64,000 bases of DNA from Rhizoclosmatium globosum (GCA_002104985.1 MCGO01000013.1:62001-126000), one strand, 5' to 3'. Counted from the stretch's first letter, positions 44,585 through 56,289 are shown. The notes: a model not told the origin generated them from the sequence alone. Translations and numbers: made by a program.

Positions 44585-45344
44585 ATGCCTTGTGTTAACT
44601 TGGCGAAAATGCTATCACTTCAACTGTCACGGCCATTATTACTCTTCTTGATTCTCCTCAACATCGCCTGTCGCATCCACGTTTCAGCTGCTCCACTACA
44701 ATATGCACAACTATCAATGATAAGGCGTACCGACGCTTGTCAATCCGTAGGAGCTCCAATCATGGCTGTAGGAGGAACATGTTTAGCTCGCGGGCAAAGT
44801 ATACCTCAGTGCAGCTATATACAAGCAGGATCAGTATATATGACGATGCAAGGTAATGATACCTCTATAACTCTTAAGGACCGCCGAACCCTGCGCTTTA
44901 GATGTAACGGAATCATGATTATTAATCCAATTGTGTTTGGCCCCTCATACCTCCGCATTCCTTTAACTATTAATATATTGTACCCTCTACTAAACCACCT
45001 CTCCAATTTAACTTTGATCGCCACCAGTTGACGGAAACGTGGTGGTTTACCAGGGAGATCCCACCACTGCCTCCATCACCCCAAACACACCACTCTGGAC
45101 AACATCAACAAACCAGCCTGCATCTGTGTATTCCACGAAGTATCGATTCGACTACCAAATTGATGGAAACTTTGTCGTATACAAAGGGGACACTCCGATT
45201 TTGTCCGGACATACATGGACTTTTGCACCAGCAGCAAAAGGAAGCACACATTTGTGTTTATTGACGAATGGGGGACTTGTTCTTGTGAATGGGATTAATG
45301 TTGTGGGTGTCGTTGTTGATTTAGGACATCGAAGAGATTTATAA
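44585..45344 (+). CDS. Secreted bulb-type (B-lectin) protein, copy 1
   Basis: Two exons, 44585-44852 and 45028-45344, with a 175-nt intron. The N-terminus has a hydrophobic leader (LLLFLILLNIACRIHVSA). The mature protein has the bulb-lectin signature split by the intron, MTMQG|DGNVVVYQGD, then DYQIDGNFVVYKGD and NGGLVLVNG, the QxDxNxVxY-type mannose sites. Four or five cysteines are present. It sits in tandem with a second copy at 45531. Mannose binding is known for the family, not shown here. Confidence 0.75.
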
Positions 45345-45530
45345 TCATCAATTTTACCGAAGGTTTTGGGATTGTACACAGTGATGAAGGTGTTCAAATA
45401 TATAGAAAAGGTTAATTTGTTTATTTATTTACAGAGTTATTTTTGGCGTAGTTGAACGTGTCATCCAATCAGAAAACAATGCAAGTTACCTCTGTTCTTT
45501 TAGACACTGTCCCGAACATCATCATCCAGA

Positions 45531-46110
45531 ATGGTTCTATTCCCATGTTTGATGATTCTTACAACCGCAGTTTCGATTATTCTCTCAGCACCTGTTCTTG
45601 AAAAGCGCTCGATTCCAAATAACTGTCAATCAGTTGGAACTACAGCAGCAGGCGGAAGCCTTACCTGTCTCTCTCGAGGAGAAAAGATCCAACCCTGCAG
45701 TTATATGAAAGCAGGTCCCACATATTTAACCATGCAAGGTACGGAAACAGATCCGAATCACTTTATTACACGTTTACTGAAACGTTAAACCAGCTGATGG
45801 AAACTTAGTCGCGTATTCTGGAGACCCTACAAACATGCTACCGGATAGTACTCCCATATGGCAGACTGGAACAGTTCAAGCCACATCATCCGTCTTCAAC
45901 AAGTACTATTTTGAATATCAGACGGATGGGAACTTTCTGATTACGAGTGATACATTAGGGCCATTAGTAGGAGGATTTGCGGGATGGTATATCCCGGCGA
46001 AAGAAAGCTCAGGATTGTGCTTGAGACAGGATGGGGGATTAGTTCTTGCAAAAGAGGGAGTTGTGACTGCTATAGTGGTTGATGTGAATTCATTACCCTC
46101 TGTTCTATAA
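45531..46110 (+). CDS. Secreted bulb-type (B-lectin) protein, copy 2
   Basis: Two exons, 45531-45738 and 45794-46110, with a 55-nt intron. The leader is MVLFPCLMILTTAVSIILSA. It shares cysteine spacing with copy 1 (NNCQSVGTT, SLTCLSRGEKIQPCSYM) and the split site TMQG|ADGNLVAYSGD, with EYQTDGNFLITSD and RQDGGLVLAKE further on. The intron falls at the same codon as in copy 1, so they arose by duplication. The stop codon at 46110 is about 100 bp before the next gene. Confidence 0.75.
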
Positions 46111-46213
46111 TATGAAAGATTATTACATAAGTAGAAACAAACTCCGCATCTCTACTTGTAACAATGAATCTTTTCCAATTCTATACTCCGACATTGTTCG
46201 ACTCCTTGAATCA

Positions 46214-47224
46214 ATGGACGATCTTCCCCTGACTGCAACACAAACTCCAACAGGCGTTCCAAGGATTGAAAACTGGGCTCCACTCTTTGGACTTGTAGGA
46301 ATCGACACTTTACTACTGTTTTGGGCCTTGTACACAATCTTCGTAACCGAAACGCACGCCAAAGGCCACCGAATCACTCTTGCCACCGTTTTTACAATCC
46401 CAAACGTACTTTTATTTGCGATTATTTCTACAGGAACAGCAACGACTCTTGCGCGAGCCTTTTATGAACTTTCGAACCGTACGTCCAATATTAGCCGTAC
46501 ATTCAACGTACTCTTTCTTGGCCTCTCTGAAATGTCTTACTTGTTCTATTCATGGCTCCGTGGGAAAGAGATTCTCCGGATTCAAAGTTCGAGCTTTGTG
46601 TTCCAATCTTTTGAATATCTCTTGTACTCCACGATTGTATTTTGCATTTTACCAACGATAACGACGTTCTTTGCAAAGTCGTTCTATGTGGAGTTGCTGT
46701 TCGTGCTGTCTATTGTTTGCGTTGGGAGCTGTGTGCTTGCCCTTGACACTTACTTTTCGTATTGCTATGTTCTACACATCCGGGATATGAGGGAAGTGAA
46801 TGCGGCAGAATCCCAAGTTTATGCAATTATTGCAAAATATGGCCTTAGGAATGCTGTACTAGGATATATCGCTGTTGTTGGAGCTAGTGGATATTTGATG
46901 ACTGAGTTCATGATGGATGTAAATGGGGAGAGTACATCGCTGAACATAATTCATACACTCGGCCAGTTCATATGCTATTTAATGTTCTTTGGGATTGGTA
47001 GTACGTTTGTGATCATGAAGCTGGAATTGTTGAGACCTGAAATGGGCTTTGACTCGGCGGGAAATGTCCATGTAAAACCAGACAGCAAACTAGCATTGAT
47101 GAAAAGCACCGAAACAGTACTTCACAATTCATCAACTGGTGACACAAAGGTTTATATGTTCAAAGTAGGTGTGAATGTAAAAAAGAGCACAAGAGACTTG
47201 GCAAACGATTTCTTGAAGGTGTAG
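46214..47224 (+). CDS. Seven-helix membrane protein, copy 1 (intact)
   Basis: About 336 residues from MDDLPLTATQTP; an upstream in-frame ATG at 46112 is less likely because the two sister copies start here. Seven hydrophobic segments are visible, with marks such as ENWAPLFGLVGIDTLLLFW, LGLSEMSYLFYSWLRGKEIL and AIIAKYGLRNAVLGYIAVVG. The C-terminus is cytosolic and polar (VKKSTRDLANDFLKV). A receptor-like topology is inferred; I do not recognise the family. It is the first of three tandem copies, and the only one with an unbroken frame. Confidence 0.7.
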   Translation: MDDLPLTATQTPTGVPRIENWAPLFGLVGIDTLLLFWALYTIFVTETHAKGHRITLATVFTIPNVLLFAIISTGTATTLARAFYELSNRTSNISRTFNVLFLGLSEMSYLFYSWLRGKEILRIQSSSFVFQSFEYLLYSTIVFCILPTITTFFAKSFYVELLFVLSIVCVGSCVLALDTYFSYCYVLHIRDMREVNAAESQVYAIIAKYGLRNAVLGYIAVVGASGYLMTEFMMDVNGESTSLNIIHTLGQFICYLMFFGIGSTFVIMKLELLRPEMGFDSAGNVHVKPDSKLALMKSTETVLHNSSTGDTKVYMFKVGVNVKKSTRDLANDFLKV

Positions 47225-47430
47225 ACTTCATACAGCAACCAGTTGGTGCAACATTTCTGCACAAATTACGAAGTATAGCCAGGTGTAAGAGGCTTAGATT
47301 GAGATAGATTGCGGTAAGAAAAATAATTGCAACCACTTTAATAATATTCAAAATAATGTTTTTCATCGGAAGTATGCTTTTCTACTTTTTTCAACAATCG
47401 TTTAAACCGCCATTGTCTGACTCAAACCTA

Positions 47431-48430
47431 ATGGACGACGTGTCCCTCAATGCAACGCAAAAAACTACAAGCGTTTCCAAGATTGAAACGTGGGCTCCAT
47501 TACTCGGTCTCGTTGGTATCGATACTATTCTCCTCGCTTGGGCAATATACTCGATTTTCGTGACTGAGATGCGAGCCAAAGGCCATCACATATCTCTCAC
47601 TACCATTTGCACAGCCCCAAACATATTCTTGTTTGGAATAATTTCGACAGGCACAGCCTCAACGCTGGCCCGGGCCTTTTACGAACGTTCTCACCGTACA
47701 TATACGATCAGCCTCAACTTCAACGTTCTCTTTCTTGGACTCTCTGAAATGACATATCTTTTCTATTCATGGCTTCGTGGGAAAGAGATTCTTCGTATTC
47801 AAAGCTCGGGCCGTGTTTTCAAAGCTTTTGAATATGTCTTGTATTCCACGATTTTGTTTTGCAATTTACCCGTGATAACGACTTTTTTTGACAAATCTAT
47901 TTTTGTCGAGTTGTTGTTTGTCCTTTCTGAAGTCATTGTAGGCTGTTGTGTGCTTACACTTGACACTTACTTTTCATTCTGTTATATTCTACATATCCGA
48001 CAAATGAGGGAAGTCAATGCAGCTGAATCCCAAGTTTATTCAATTATTGCGAAATATGGACTCAGGAATGCTCTGTTTGGTTACATTGCCATGTTGGGAG
48101 GAGGTGGATTTTTGTTTTCAGAGTTTCATTGAAGTTAATGGAGAGACTGAAGTTCTAAACCACATTCACACAATCAGTCAGTTAATTTGTTATTCCATGT
48201 TTTTTGGGATTGGTAGTACGTTTGTGATCATGAAGCTGGAATTGCTGAGGCCTGACGTGGCATTTGATTCGATGGGAAATGGAGCTGCAAATCCAGGCAG
48301 CAAACCAGGCATGATAAGAAGTGCAGAAGGGAAGGGTGGTTCTTCAGGTGACACAAAGGTACATATTTTAAGATATGTCAACGGCAAGAAGTCTACAAAA
48401 AACTTAGCAAATGACTTCTTAAATGTATAA
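47431..48430 (+). pseudogene. Seven-helix membrane protein, copy 2 (frameshift)
   Basis: Highly similar to copy 1 throughout (IETWAPLLGLVGIDTILLAW, LGLSEMTYLFYSWLRGKEIL, SKPGMIRSAEGKGGS-like tail ending NLANDFLNV). One extra base near 48131-48133 (GAGTTTCATTGAAG where GAGTTTATTGAAG is expected) puts TGA in frame after FSEFH. The downstream frame continues EVNGETEVLNHIHTISQL. Recent inactivation or a sequencing error are both possible. Confidence 0.7.
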
Positions 48431-48601
48431 AATGCATATGAGTTAGATCGTTGATACGCATATCAAACAACCTTAATTTAAAAACTGACGGTGAGGACAC
48501 CAATAAACTGTTTCATGTCCTAAATGCTTATTCAAACAAAGATGGTATGATATAAGAAGAACAATTGGAGTCTCCTTCTACCATTGTATTTTTAAACCCT
48601 G

Positions 48602-49620
48602 ATGCAGGACTCAACACTCCAAGCAACGCAAAGCGAAGCAAGCGTTTCCAGGATTGAAACCTGGGCACCCTTATTTGGACTTGTGGCTATCGATATTATT
48701 CTCGTAGTTTGGGCTTTACACTCGATATTCGTGACGGAGATGCGTGCCAAAGGCCACCGAATAACAATAACCACAGTTTTCACAACCTCTAACATGTTAT
48801 TACTTGGAATCGTTTTGACAGGGGCAGCAACGACGCTCTCGCGTGCCTTTTACGAGATGTCTCACCGTACATCCGCCATTGGTCTAACTTTCAACGTCCT
48901 TTTTCTGGGACTCTCTGAAATGATATATCTATTCTATTCATGGCTCCGTGGAAAGGAGATTCTTCGGGTTCAAAGTTCAAGCCGAGTTTACAAGTTGTTT
49001 AAATATCTTTTATGTTCTACAATCGTATTTTGCAGCTTACCAGTTATTGTGACATTCTTTGAGAAATCTGTTCTTGTGGAGTTGTTGTTTATTCTATCTG
49101 AAGTTGTCGTGGGATGTTGTGTTATTTCACTTGAAATCTACTTTCCTATTGCTACATACTTCACATACGTCAAATGAGGGAAGTGCATGCCGCAGAATCA
49201 CAGACATATGCGATTATTGCGAAGTATGGCCTCAGAAACGCTATTTTGGGGTATATCGGTACGTTGGGAGGAGGTGCATTTTTGTTGATAGAGTTTCTGG
49301 ATGAAGTGAAGGGAGAGGATGCAGCGTTGACCATGATTCACACAGTCAGTCAATTCATTTGTTTTGCAACGTTCTTTGGAATCGGGAGTACGTTTGTTAG
49401 AATGAAACTAGAACTATTGAGACCCGATATGGCGTTTGACTCGATGGGGAATAGGACTTCTAAACCAAACAGCGATCCAGGGATGATAAAAAGTACAGAC
49501 GTGGAGAGTTGCTCATCGCACCCATCAAATGATGATAAGAAACTGCATATTTTAAGGTTGGGCGGCGGTAAAGTGAAGAAGACCACAAAAGACTTGGCGA
49601 ATGAGTTTTTAAATCTATAG
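48602..49620 (+). pseudogene. Seven-helix membrane protein, copy 3 (frameshift)
   Basis: Third tandem copy, starting MQDSTLQATQSEASV. The helix-5/6 loop has lost one base near 49145 (TACTTTCCTATTGC), so the frame ends after FPIATYFTYVK. The rest (MREVHAAESQTYAIIAKYG, LLIEFLDEVKGEDAALTMI) continues in another frame to 49620. A different lesion from copy 2 implies independent events if both are real. Confidence 0.7.
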
Positions 49621-49678
49621 ACTCGTTTATGAGATGTGAATGCAGTTTGAAAAATGGGGCGATGTGAATCAAGAAAAA

Positions 49679-51184
49679 TCAGAAAATAAAGAATAAGCTG
49701 GTTAAAGTTAGTAGCCAAATGCTGGAAAGAGACTGAGCACCATTAGCTTGCTTGGCTTTGGTAAGAATATCATCCGAAAGAAGAGTTCCATTCCCAACGG
49801 TCTTCCCGTCAGTCGCATGCGCGAAACCGATTTGCTTGTTCTTCAGATCAAATACCGTATAGTATTTGTACAAGAATGGAGAACCTTGTTTTGGATTCAG
49901 TAAAAAAAGTGAGGGTATGAAGTGTTTCAGACTTACCAAGAATCCATTCTCCGCCTGAAGCCCTTATAGAAAGCTCACAAACATTAGAGTTTTCAAGAGT
50001 GTCTGCATCGTATGTGATATAATCCGAAGCAGAAAACGAGAGAGTAACGCCTTTTCCAACAACGAAGGAAATATCGGGAAGAGCCGCTGCGAATTGACAC
50101 TGAACCGTGTAGACTCCGTATTGTGGAATAAATTGAAAACTTGAAGGTTGTGATCCAGAAAGCGACTGGACAAGCTTTGTGAGCGTGGTGGAGTCAATAA
50201 GGATGATTGATGTTCCTGAATCGACGATTGCATTTGTGGCGAGTGATGGAGCGATGACAGGACTTCCAGCGACACTGATTCCAGTCACAGTGATATCCCA
50301 GTAATACGAAGACGCTGATGAAACGGGTACAAACGAAAAGTTGCCATTGTAAAGGTGGTTATCAGCTCCTCCAAGAATAATCCAGCCTCCATATGGGTCC
50401 AGCTCATTCGCATCGTATACACTTGATTGATTTAACCACAGACTAAATACTGAATGAGGTACTTGGTTCTGCGAAGCCATTCGGTATAAAACAGAATCCC
50501 TGTGATTTGGGCCGTCAAGACCGCCAGCAAAGACAAAGCCCATAATTCCATCTCCAAATCGAGACATGTGGTACGCCATTGTGGAATCCTGGCTGTCGAC
50601 AACATAAAAGAACATGTTTGGAATGGTCGAAGGACCCCAGACAACTGTGTCTGTGGCGAGTGTTCCGTTCACTGTTCCTGATCCATACGTCATGACAGCG
50701 TGGGTGGAAGAAGTTGTGGCGTTTGTGAAGGATGACGAGGCTGCAGCATTGTACTTGTGGCCAGATGAGGGACAGCTTGAGCATCCAACCGATGGAACCC
50801 ACTGGTACATCGTGTATGTTTAGTAGGTAGTTACTTAAGCAGTACTAAATCGCTTACCAGTCTATCACTTCCCGTGTCCACAACAATGTTGAATGGCTGG
50901 GGAGGAGTGCCCAGAGTAATCGAAGTGAAGAACGAGCCCTTTCGAACATGAGCCAGATTCACTTCGAATTCGCTTTGTCTTCGCTGTGAACTGGCTGGAT
51001 TTGAGGCTGTTGCTGTCAAGGGAAGGGCGCTGTCAAAGTGCTTGCTCAATTAAGGTTCAAAGTAACTCACACCAAAAGCTTACATGAACTGATTCATACT
51101 AGACTGGTTTTCTCGGACCGAATACGAAAGGGTCGGACTGAAGAGCGCTGCGGCAAGAACGGCTGTGACAACAACAACCCTCAT
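49679..51184 (-). CDS. Pepsin-type aspartic protease, GPI-like (yapsin-like)
   Basis: Four exons. The first (51184) encodes a leader, MRVVVVTAVLAAALFSPTLS. The catalytic sites are NIVVDTGSDRL and NAIVDSGTSIIL, both complete. The flap reads THAVMTYGSGTVNG. Disulphide cysteines are at GCSSCPSS and QCQFAA...NVCELS. The C-terminus has a hydrophobic end (SLSSIWLLTLTSLFFIF) after an Ala/Asn/Gly site, typical of GPI-anchored yapsins. It would act at the cell surface or wall. Introns near 50.85 and 49.9 kb are short. Confidence 0.85.
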
Positions 51185-51322
51185 CTTTGCTTGAATCAAA
51201 CAACTTTTTTGATTGATCCCTTTTATCCATCATTATTAGCTTCAGCTGTAACTATTGATTTCTTTATTATGGTTGAAAAAAGTTGAAATTGTCAAGTATC
51301 CCACCAGAAGTACATAGAAGTG

Positions 51323-53023
51323 ATGACCACCACGAAAACGATCCCCTCCGTGATTATTCTTGGTGCAGGTGTAAGCGGAATATTTGCTGCGAAAGCCTTG
51401 AAAGAAGCTGGAATCAATGATGTGACTGTACTGGAAGGAAGAGCTGACGTAATAGGAGGTCGACTTCATAAGGTCTGATTGATGCCTAGGCGCCAACATT
51501 TAATCCATAATTTACAGGCTGAGTTTCCGCCAGGTTCTGGAAGATATGTAGAAATCGGTGGGAATTGGATTGAAGGGCTGGGGAACAAGGTGATTCTGTG
51601 CGCTGAAAAGCAGTTTGTGGACTCAAGTTGGCTCAACATAGGGAGACGAGAACCCTGTGATGCCACTGGCACAGAAATACAATATGGTTTATACGGCAAC
51701 AGATTTTACAAATACCACATATCGTGGTCAAGATGGATCGTCTGACCAAACCATATTCAAAGAACGACTGGAAGTCTTCACAAACATGTTTGACAGCGTT
51801 TGTACTATTGCCGAGGAAAGAACTAAAAAAGACCTCTTGGACGTTTCGTTAAGAACAGCATATCGTATTGCTGGCTGGAATCCGGATAATGAATTGGACA
51901 ATAGTAACGTTTCCTACTTGACTCGAACGCAGTTAACCGTGGCGTCCAGGTATTGAATGGAACTCGTTTGATTACGAACAAGCCGAGACTCCCGATGTCT
52001 CCTCGTTTGAGTATACGGCGGATTTGAAGACGTTCACAAACTTTGGCGAAGATTCTGACTTCATCGCAGATCAAAGAGGGTATCAGCATATTGTGGAGGA
52101 AGAAGCAAAAGCGTTAGGCTTGGGGTATGGCAGCGATCGCTTGCTTCTCAACAAAGTTGTAACAGAGGTTGATTTACACTCGACGTAATGGAAATAATTT
52201 AACGGATAAACAATAGATTGTATGGGCCGAAGGTACGTCGGCGACGGACTCGGCAATGTCCTTGCAACTAGATCTTCCTATCGAAAAGCAATCTCGCGTA
52301 ACTGTGAAGTGCAAGGATGGCTCATCTTACACAGCAGACTATGTGATATGCTCATTCTCTCTCGGGGTCCTTCAAAACCATGACGTGAAATTCACACCCA
52401 CACTTCCAAGCTGGAAACTCCAAGCCATCAACCAGTTCCACATGGCAACTTACACGAAAATTTTCATTGCGTTTCCGCACAAATTCTGGCCTGATGAAAC
52501 CGAATTTATTTGGTACGGCGCAGACAGACGGGGAGAATACAGCAACTGGCATAACTTGGAAGCAAAAGCGTACAAACCGTACTTCCCACACGACCATGTA
52601 CTTCTTTGTACGGTCACAGATCAAGTAGCGTTTCGGATTGAACGACAAAGTGATAAAGCAACCCAAAAAGAAATGATGGCGGTTTTACGTAACATGTATG
52701 GCCAGGATATACCAGAACCTATTGCCATATTAGTTCCTCGTTGGAATCATGACCCACTTTTCCGAGGCACTTTTTCAAACTGACCGATTGGAATGATCAA
52801 GGAAGAGTTTGAAAATTTGGTTGCACCTGTCAATCGTTTGTGGTTCACGGGCGAGCATACACATGCCAAGTACTTTGGATAGGGCTTTATTGGCGGGTAG
52901 TAAGACAGGGAAAGATGTTGCAGATATGATATTGACGGGAAAGACTTCGAGTTCGTATCATTATCATCCGGAGCTCACGAATGGTCAGCAAAAGACAAAG
53001 TTTATTCAAGGAGAAAGAAAGTA
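51323..53023 (+). pseudogene. Broken flavin amine (polyamine) oxidase
   Basis: Exons from [19 protein letters not shown] (FAD-binding GxGxxG) through YVEIGGNWIEGLGNK, IEWNSFDYEQAETPDVSSFE and YTADYVICSFSLGVLQ are well formed, including 49-nt introns. The 3' end is disrupted. TGA at about 52782 replaces the Trp of TFSNWPIGMI. After WFTGEHTHAKYFG a TAG and a frame change precede ALLAGSKTGKDVADMI. The conserved FAD-contacting C-terminal region is thus separated by two lesions. It resembles fungal polyamine oxidases. No intact copy is in the window. Confidence 0.7.
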
Positions 53024-53065
53024 GAGTTGTTCGTTGGTTTATTTAATATTATCGTTTCTGTTTCT

Positions 53066-54396
53066 CTACAAATCTGAATTTGATTCGAATATTTCATCTT
53101 CCAATATATCTGATTCAAAACCCCACTCCTCGTTGACACTTTCAGCGGGACTCATGCGCCTTACGACACTCTTTCTCAAATGGAATTCCATCAGTCTTGC
53201 ATGAGGCCTATTTTCTACAGACCACCAAGACGTTCCATCAGACCGATCTCGCAGATTTTCGTCCAATTGGATTCCGTCGTAATCCATATAATCCGTAGTA
53301 ATAGCAATAAAGTAAAAGTGCTCATCACGAAAAACGAAACTGAACTTTCCTTCATCAAAAGCGGATGCAAGATCTTTACGCAATAAAATGCCATTTCGAA
53401 TATTATCGATACCACCATCCAGTGATGAAACAATATTCTTTAAATTGACAGGAAGTAAGTCTTCTCTATTTGATCCTTCGTGCCGCACAGAGTGAGACAA
53501 GATGTGGACAGCTTCCAACGAACTATAGTTCCGTGTTACGACACAATGGTTGTCTCGGGCAATAACTCGTTCACGGAATCGGCTGGATGATTGAGTTTCA
53601 CCATCAACCGTACTTTCGTCGTCTTCATTGGATAACTCCTCGACGCGACTGTTATTTGGTTGAGAGCGACCGAATGAATCTCCTACACTGAATTTTCGCG
53701 CAATATTCAATCCAGATTTTTGGACAGTCGGTGACATTGTCAGATGATCGCCATGGTTCGGAAGAATATAATAACTTCCAGGAAGAAGAAGATTTGAATA
53801 ATCATCAAGAGGGAAAGTTGCTAAAGCTCCAGAGACTTTGTGGTGTAGGGTGTAATCGGTTGTATCGAAGTTTCCACAAACAACTTGGAGAAAGAGCAAG
53901 ACCCTATTCCACGGTCTTCCTAGCGGACGCGACGGTACTGATATGAGTAGAACAGGAGGATCATACGAACTAAAGATGGAAATCACTGACGAATCTTCGA
54001 CTTCCTCAGCACTCGACGTAGCAATAAAATCATCTACTATTATTACTTGTAAGACAAAATCAAGTTTACTGAAAGCTGAAGAGAGGTACCTGCGAGTGCA
54101 AAACGCAAGTTTGCCTTGATAATCAGAGCCGTCTTTGCCGTTCGTCCAACGGAAAGATCTGAAAGAAGCAGATCGGATTCCAGTGCAGGACTCTCGACAC
54201 CATCGATGGCAGCGTGAAGGGAAAGCTTGTTGATCGGGGTGGCGGCAAAGTACGAAGCAAGTGCCTGTTTGACAGCATAAATTACATCATAAACGTCTGA
54301 CAGTGGCCTTCGCCGCTCTAACTCTCCCGTATAGTGTGTCTCAATCGGGACTGGCTGGTTGTCAAGGTACTTGATGAAGAGGATTTGATTTGTCAT
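53066..54396 (-). CDS. Ubiquitin-like/HNH nuclease-type protein (Crinkler-like layout)
   Basis: Exon 1 from MTNQILFIKYLDNQPVPI encodes about 100 residues with a ubiquitin-like look (DVYDVIYAVKQAL, LSLHAAIDGVESPALESDLL, TAKTALIIK). A 40-50-nt intron near 54085-54030 joins in frame to VIIVDDFIATSSAEE. The C-terminal domain carries RDNHCVVTRNYSSLEAVHIL, ...LLPVNLKNIVSSLDGGIDN and RNGILLRKDLASAFDEGKF, the fungal HNH_2 pattern. Crinkler-type proteins of fungi and oomycetes can combine an N-terminal ubiquitin-like header with a nuclease; that link is my inference. The ATG is 42 bp from a TPP aptamer. Confidence 0.65.
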
Positions 54397-54437
54397 AGAA
54401 ATTATAATCGCTTAATCAAGTTGGAATTCTTATTGCT

Positions 54438-54516
54438 TTATTTCCTGACGCACGCATTACCGTGTTCCAGTCCAAACGGTTTCAAATCTCAGCCTCTTCG
54501 AAGGGCACCCGATCCA
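54438..54516 (-). promoter_or_regulatory. TPP riboswitch aptamer, copy 1 (3' of THI6)
   Basis: Read on the minus strand the segment has every hallmark of the THI element: GGGTGCCC, then AGGCTGAGA, then GGACTGGAACACGGTAAT, then GCGTGCGTCAGGA. These match the conserved TGCC, CTGAGA and GGTAAT...GCG...GGA positions of bacterial, fungal and plant aptamers. It begins 45 bp after the THI6 stop codon and ends 42 bp before the ATG of the ubiquitin-like/HNH gene. AATAAA follows immediately. A 3'-UTR role for THI6 is therefore more plausible than a 5' role for the HNH gene, but both are open. Confidence 0.9.
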
Positions 54517-54560
54517 TAAGCAAAAAGAAGTGAAAAAGAAAAGAGAAATCCCAATCAAAC

Positions 54561-56289
54561 TCAAACAAAATCAACACGGGCGAAACGCTGGATCATTTCA
54601 GGAGTCAAGTTTGCAATTGCATCAAACAAGGCAGTCTTGAAACTCATTGGACCCTTGATACCTCCCTGAGCGATAGCTTGTTCCGCAGCAATACACATGC
54701 ACAAGATTCCACCTACACCAGCAATAAGGTACGGATCAAACGACTCGTCATCGCTTGCTGTCCAGGTTGCCGCAGAGAGACTCTTTCCCTTCAACTCCGC
54801 ATTCAAAGCAGCAGCAAACGCGGCGACAAGCGTGGTAGTATCACATCCAGTCCCCGTAATCTTCCCCAACCACTCATTCCCATTCGAAACCGCAACAACA
54901 TCCTTCCCAACCCTGTCCGACACGTAATCGACAGGTCCTGACATTGCAATCGCAGAATTCACTTTCGCAGCAAGGGATCGCACAACGTGAGCTGGTTCCG
55001 ACATTGTTCCATCCGAATCAACGCCACGCGATTGAACACCACCAGAAGTGTTGGCCAGCGCGCCAGCGAGGAACGAAATTTCTCCCGCGTTACCTTTCAC
55101 GATATCCGTGTGAATTAACGTGACAAGGTCGACGCAGGTTGACTGGCGTAGTGGTGTTGCACCGGCACCGACTGGATCGAGAACGACAGGGATACCGAGA
55201 CTGTTTGCCTTCTTTCCTGCGATATGCATGGCGTCGATCCAAGGGTCCGAGAGGGTTCCGATGTTGAGGACGAGGGAGCCGCAGAAACTTATAATGTCGG
55301 ACGCTTCTTTTGTGCTGTGGGCCATGATGGGGGATGCACCGATTGCGAGAAGGACGTTTGCGTTGTCGTTCATGACTACGTAGTTTGTGATGGAATGAAC
55401 GAGTGGGGTTGATGCACGAACGGAGGACAGTGCCTGTGCGACTTGATTCACGAGGAGTTGGACGCGTGGCGGACGGGGGTTGAGGGATCTTGCGATTGAA
55501 GATTCAGAATTGTGTTTCAAGAGTGGGTGAATCTTTGCAGCAAGGTCCTTTGTGGCTTGAGTTGGATTCTGTGCACACACGATGGCAGAGACAACAGCAC
55601 AACCGGCGACAGTCTTGAGTGCAGTTTGAGATTCAATAATCAATTGTTCCACATTTTCGACATTAATTCCGCCAATTGCTACAATTGGAAGGGTCGAGAC
55701 TTGGAGGAGGGAGTTGAGCCCTGTTGCCCCAAGAGGAGTAAAATCGGGGGCGTAGGCTTTAGTAGCCGTTGGAAACACGGCACAGGTTCCAAGGTAATTA
55801 GCGAATCCAGAAGAGACAGCTGAATTCACTTCATCTGTGTTTGAACAAGTGACGCCAATCACCTTTGAGGGACCAAGCAGCCTTCGAGCTGTGGCAAGAG
55901 GCATGTCATCCTATTATTCATGTATTAATTATGATGTAAGTGAGTATATCCTACAGCACCTGTCCAATGTGAATCCCGTCAGCATCAACAGCCAATGCAA
56001 CATCAACTCGATCATTGACGACAAACAAAGCCCCAAACTTGGCGGCAACAGCTTTCACTTTGTTGGACAGCTCAATAAAGGACTTTGTATCAAGGTGCTT
56101 TGCGCGGAGTTGGATGACAGTTGCCCCACCTTCCAGGGCTTGCTCAGCGACTGCCACTGCATCCCTTCCAGCTGGAAGCACTGACACATCAATCACAACA
56201 TACACGGAGAGATCCAGTGGCTTGGACTCTGCCTTGTTGATGATTGTGGTTGTTTTTGTGGTTGTGGTCACTGTCTTTGTTTGTAGCAT
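54561..56289 (-). CDS. THI6: Bifunctional thiamine-phosphate synthase / hydroxyethylthiazole kinase
   Basis: Two exons with a 49-nt intron (after DADGIHIGQ, resuming DDMPLATARRL). The N-terminal ThiE domain has EGGATVIQLRAK and FVVNDRVDVALAVDADG. The C-terminal ThiM kinase has HSITNYVVMNDNANVLLAIG, LNIGTLSDPWIDAM, VVLDPVGAGATPLR and ITGTGCDTTTLVAAF. The fused order matches fungal THI6. It couples HMP-PP to the thiazole phosphate and salvages thiazole alcohol. A Thr-rich leader (MLQTKTVTTTTKTTT) precedes it. A TPP aptamer lies 86 bp upstream and another downstream. A six-codon uORF at 56341-56321 is in the leader. Confidence 0.92.

Noticed and set aside
51800..51960. Third frameshift in the amine oxidase
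   Set aside because: A 49-nt intron from GTAACG to CAG restores the frame to SIEWNSFDYE.
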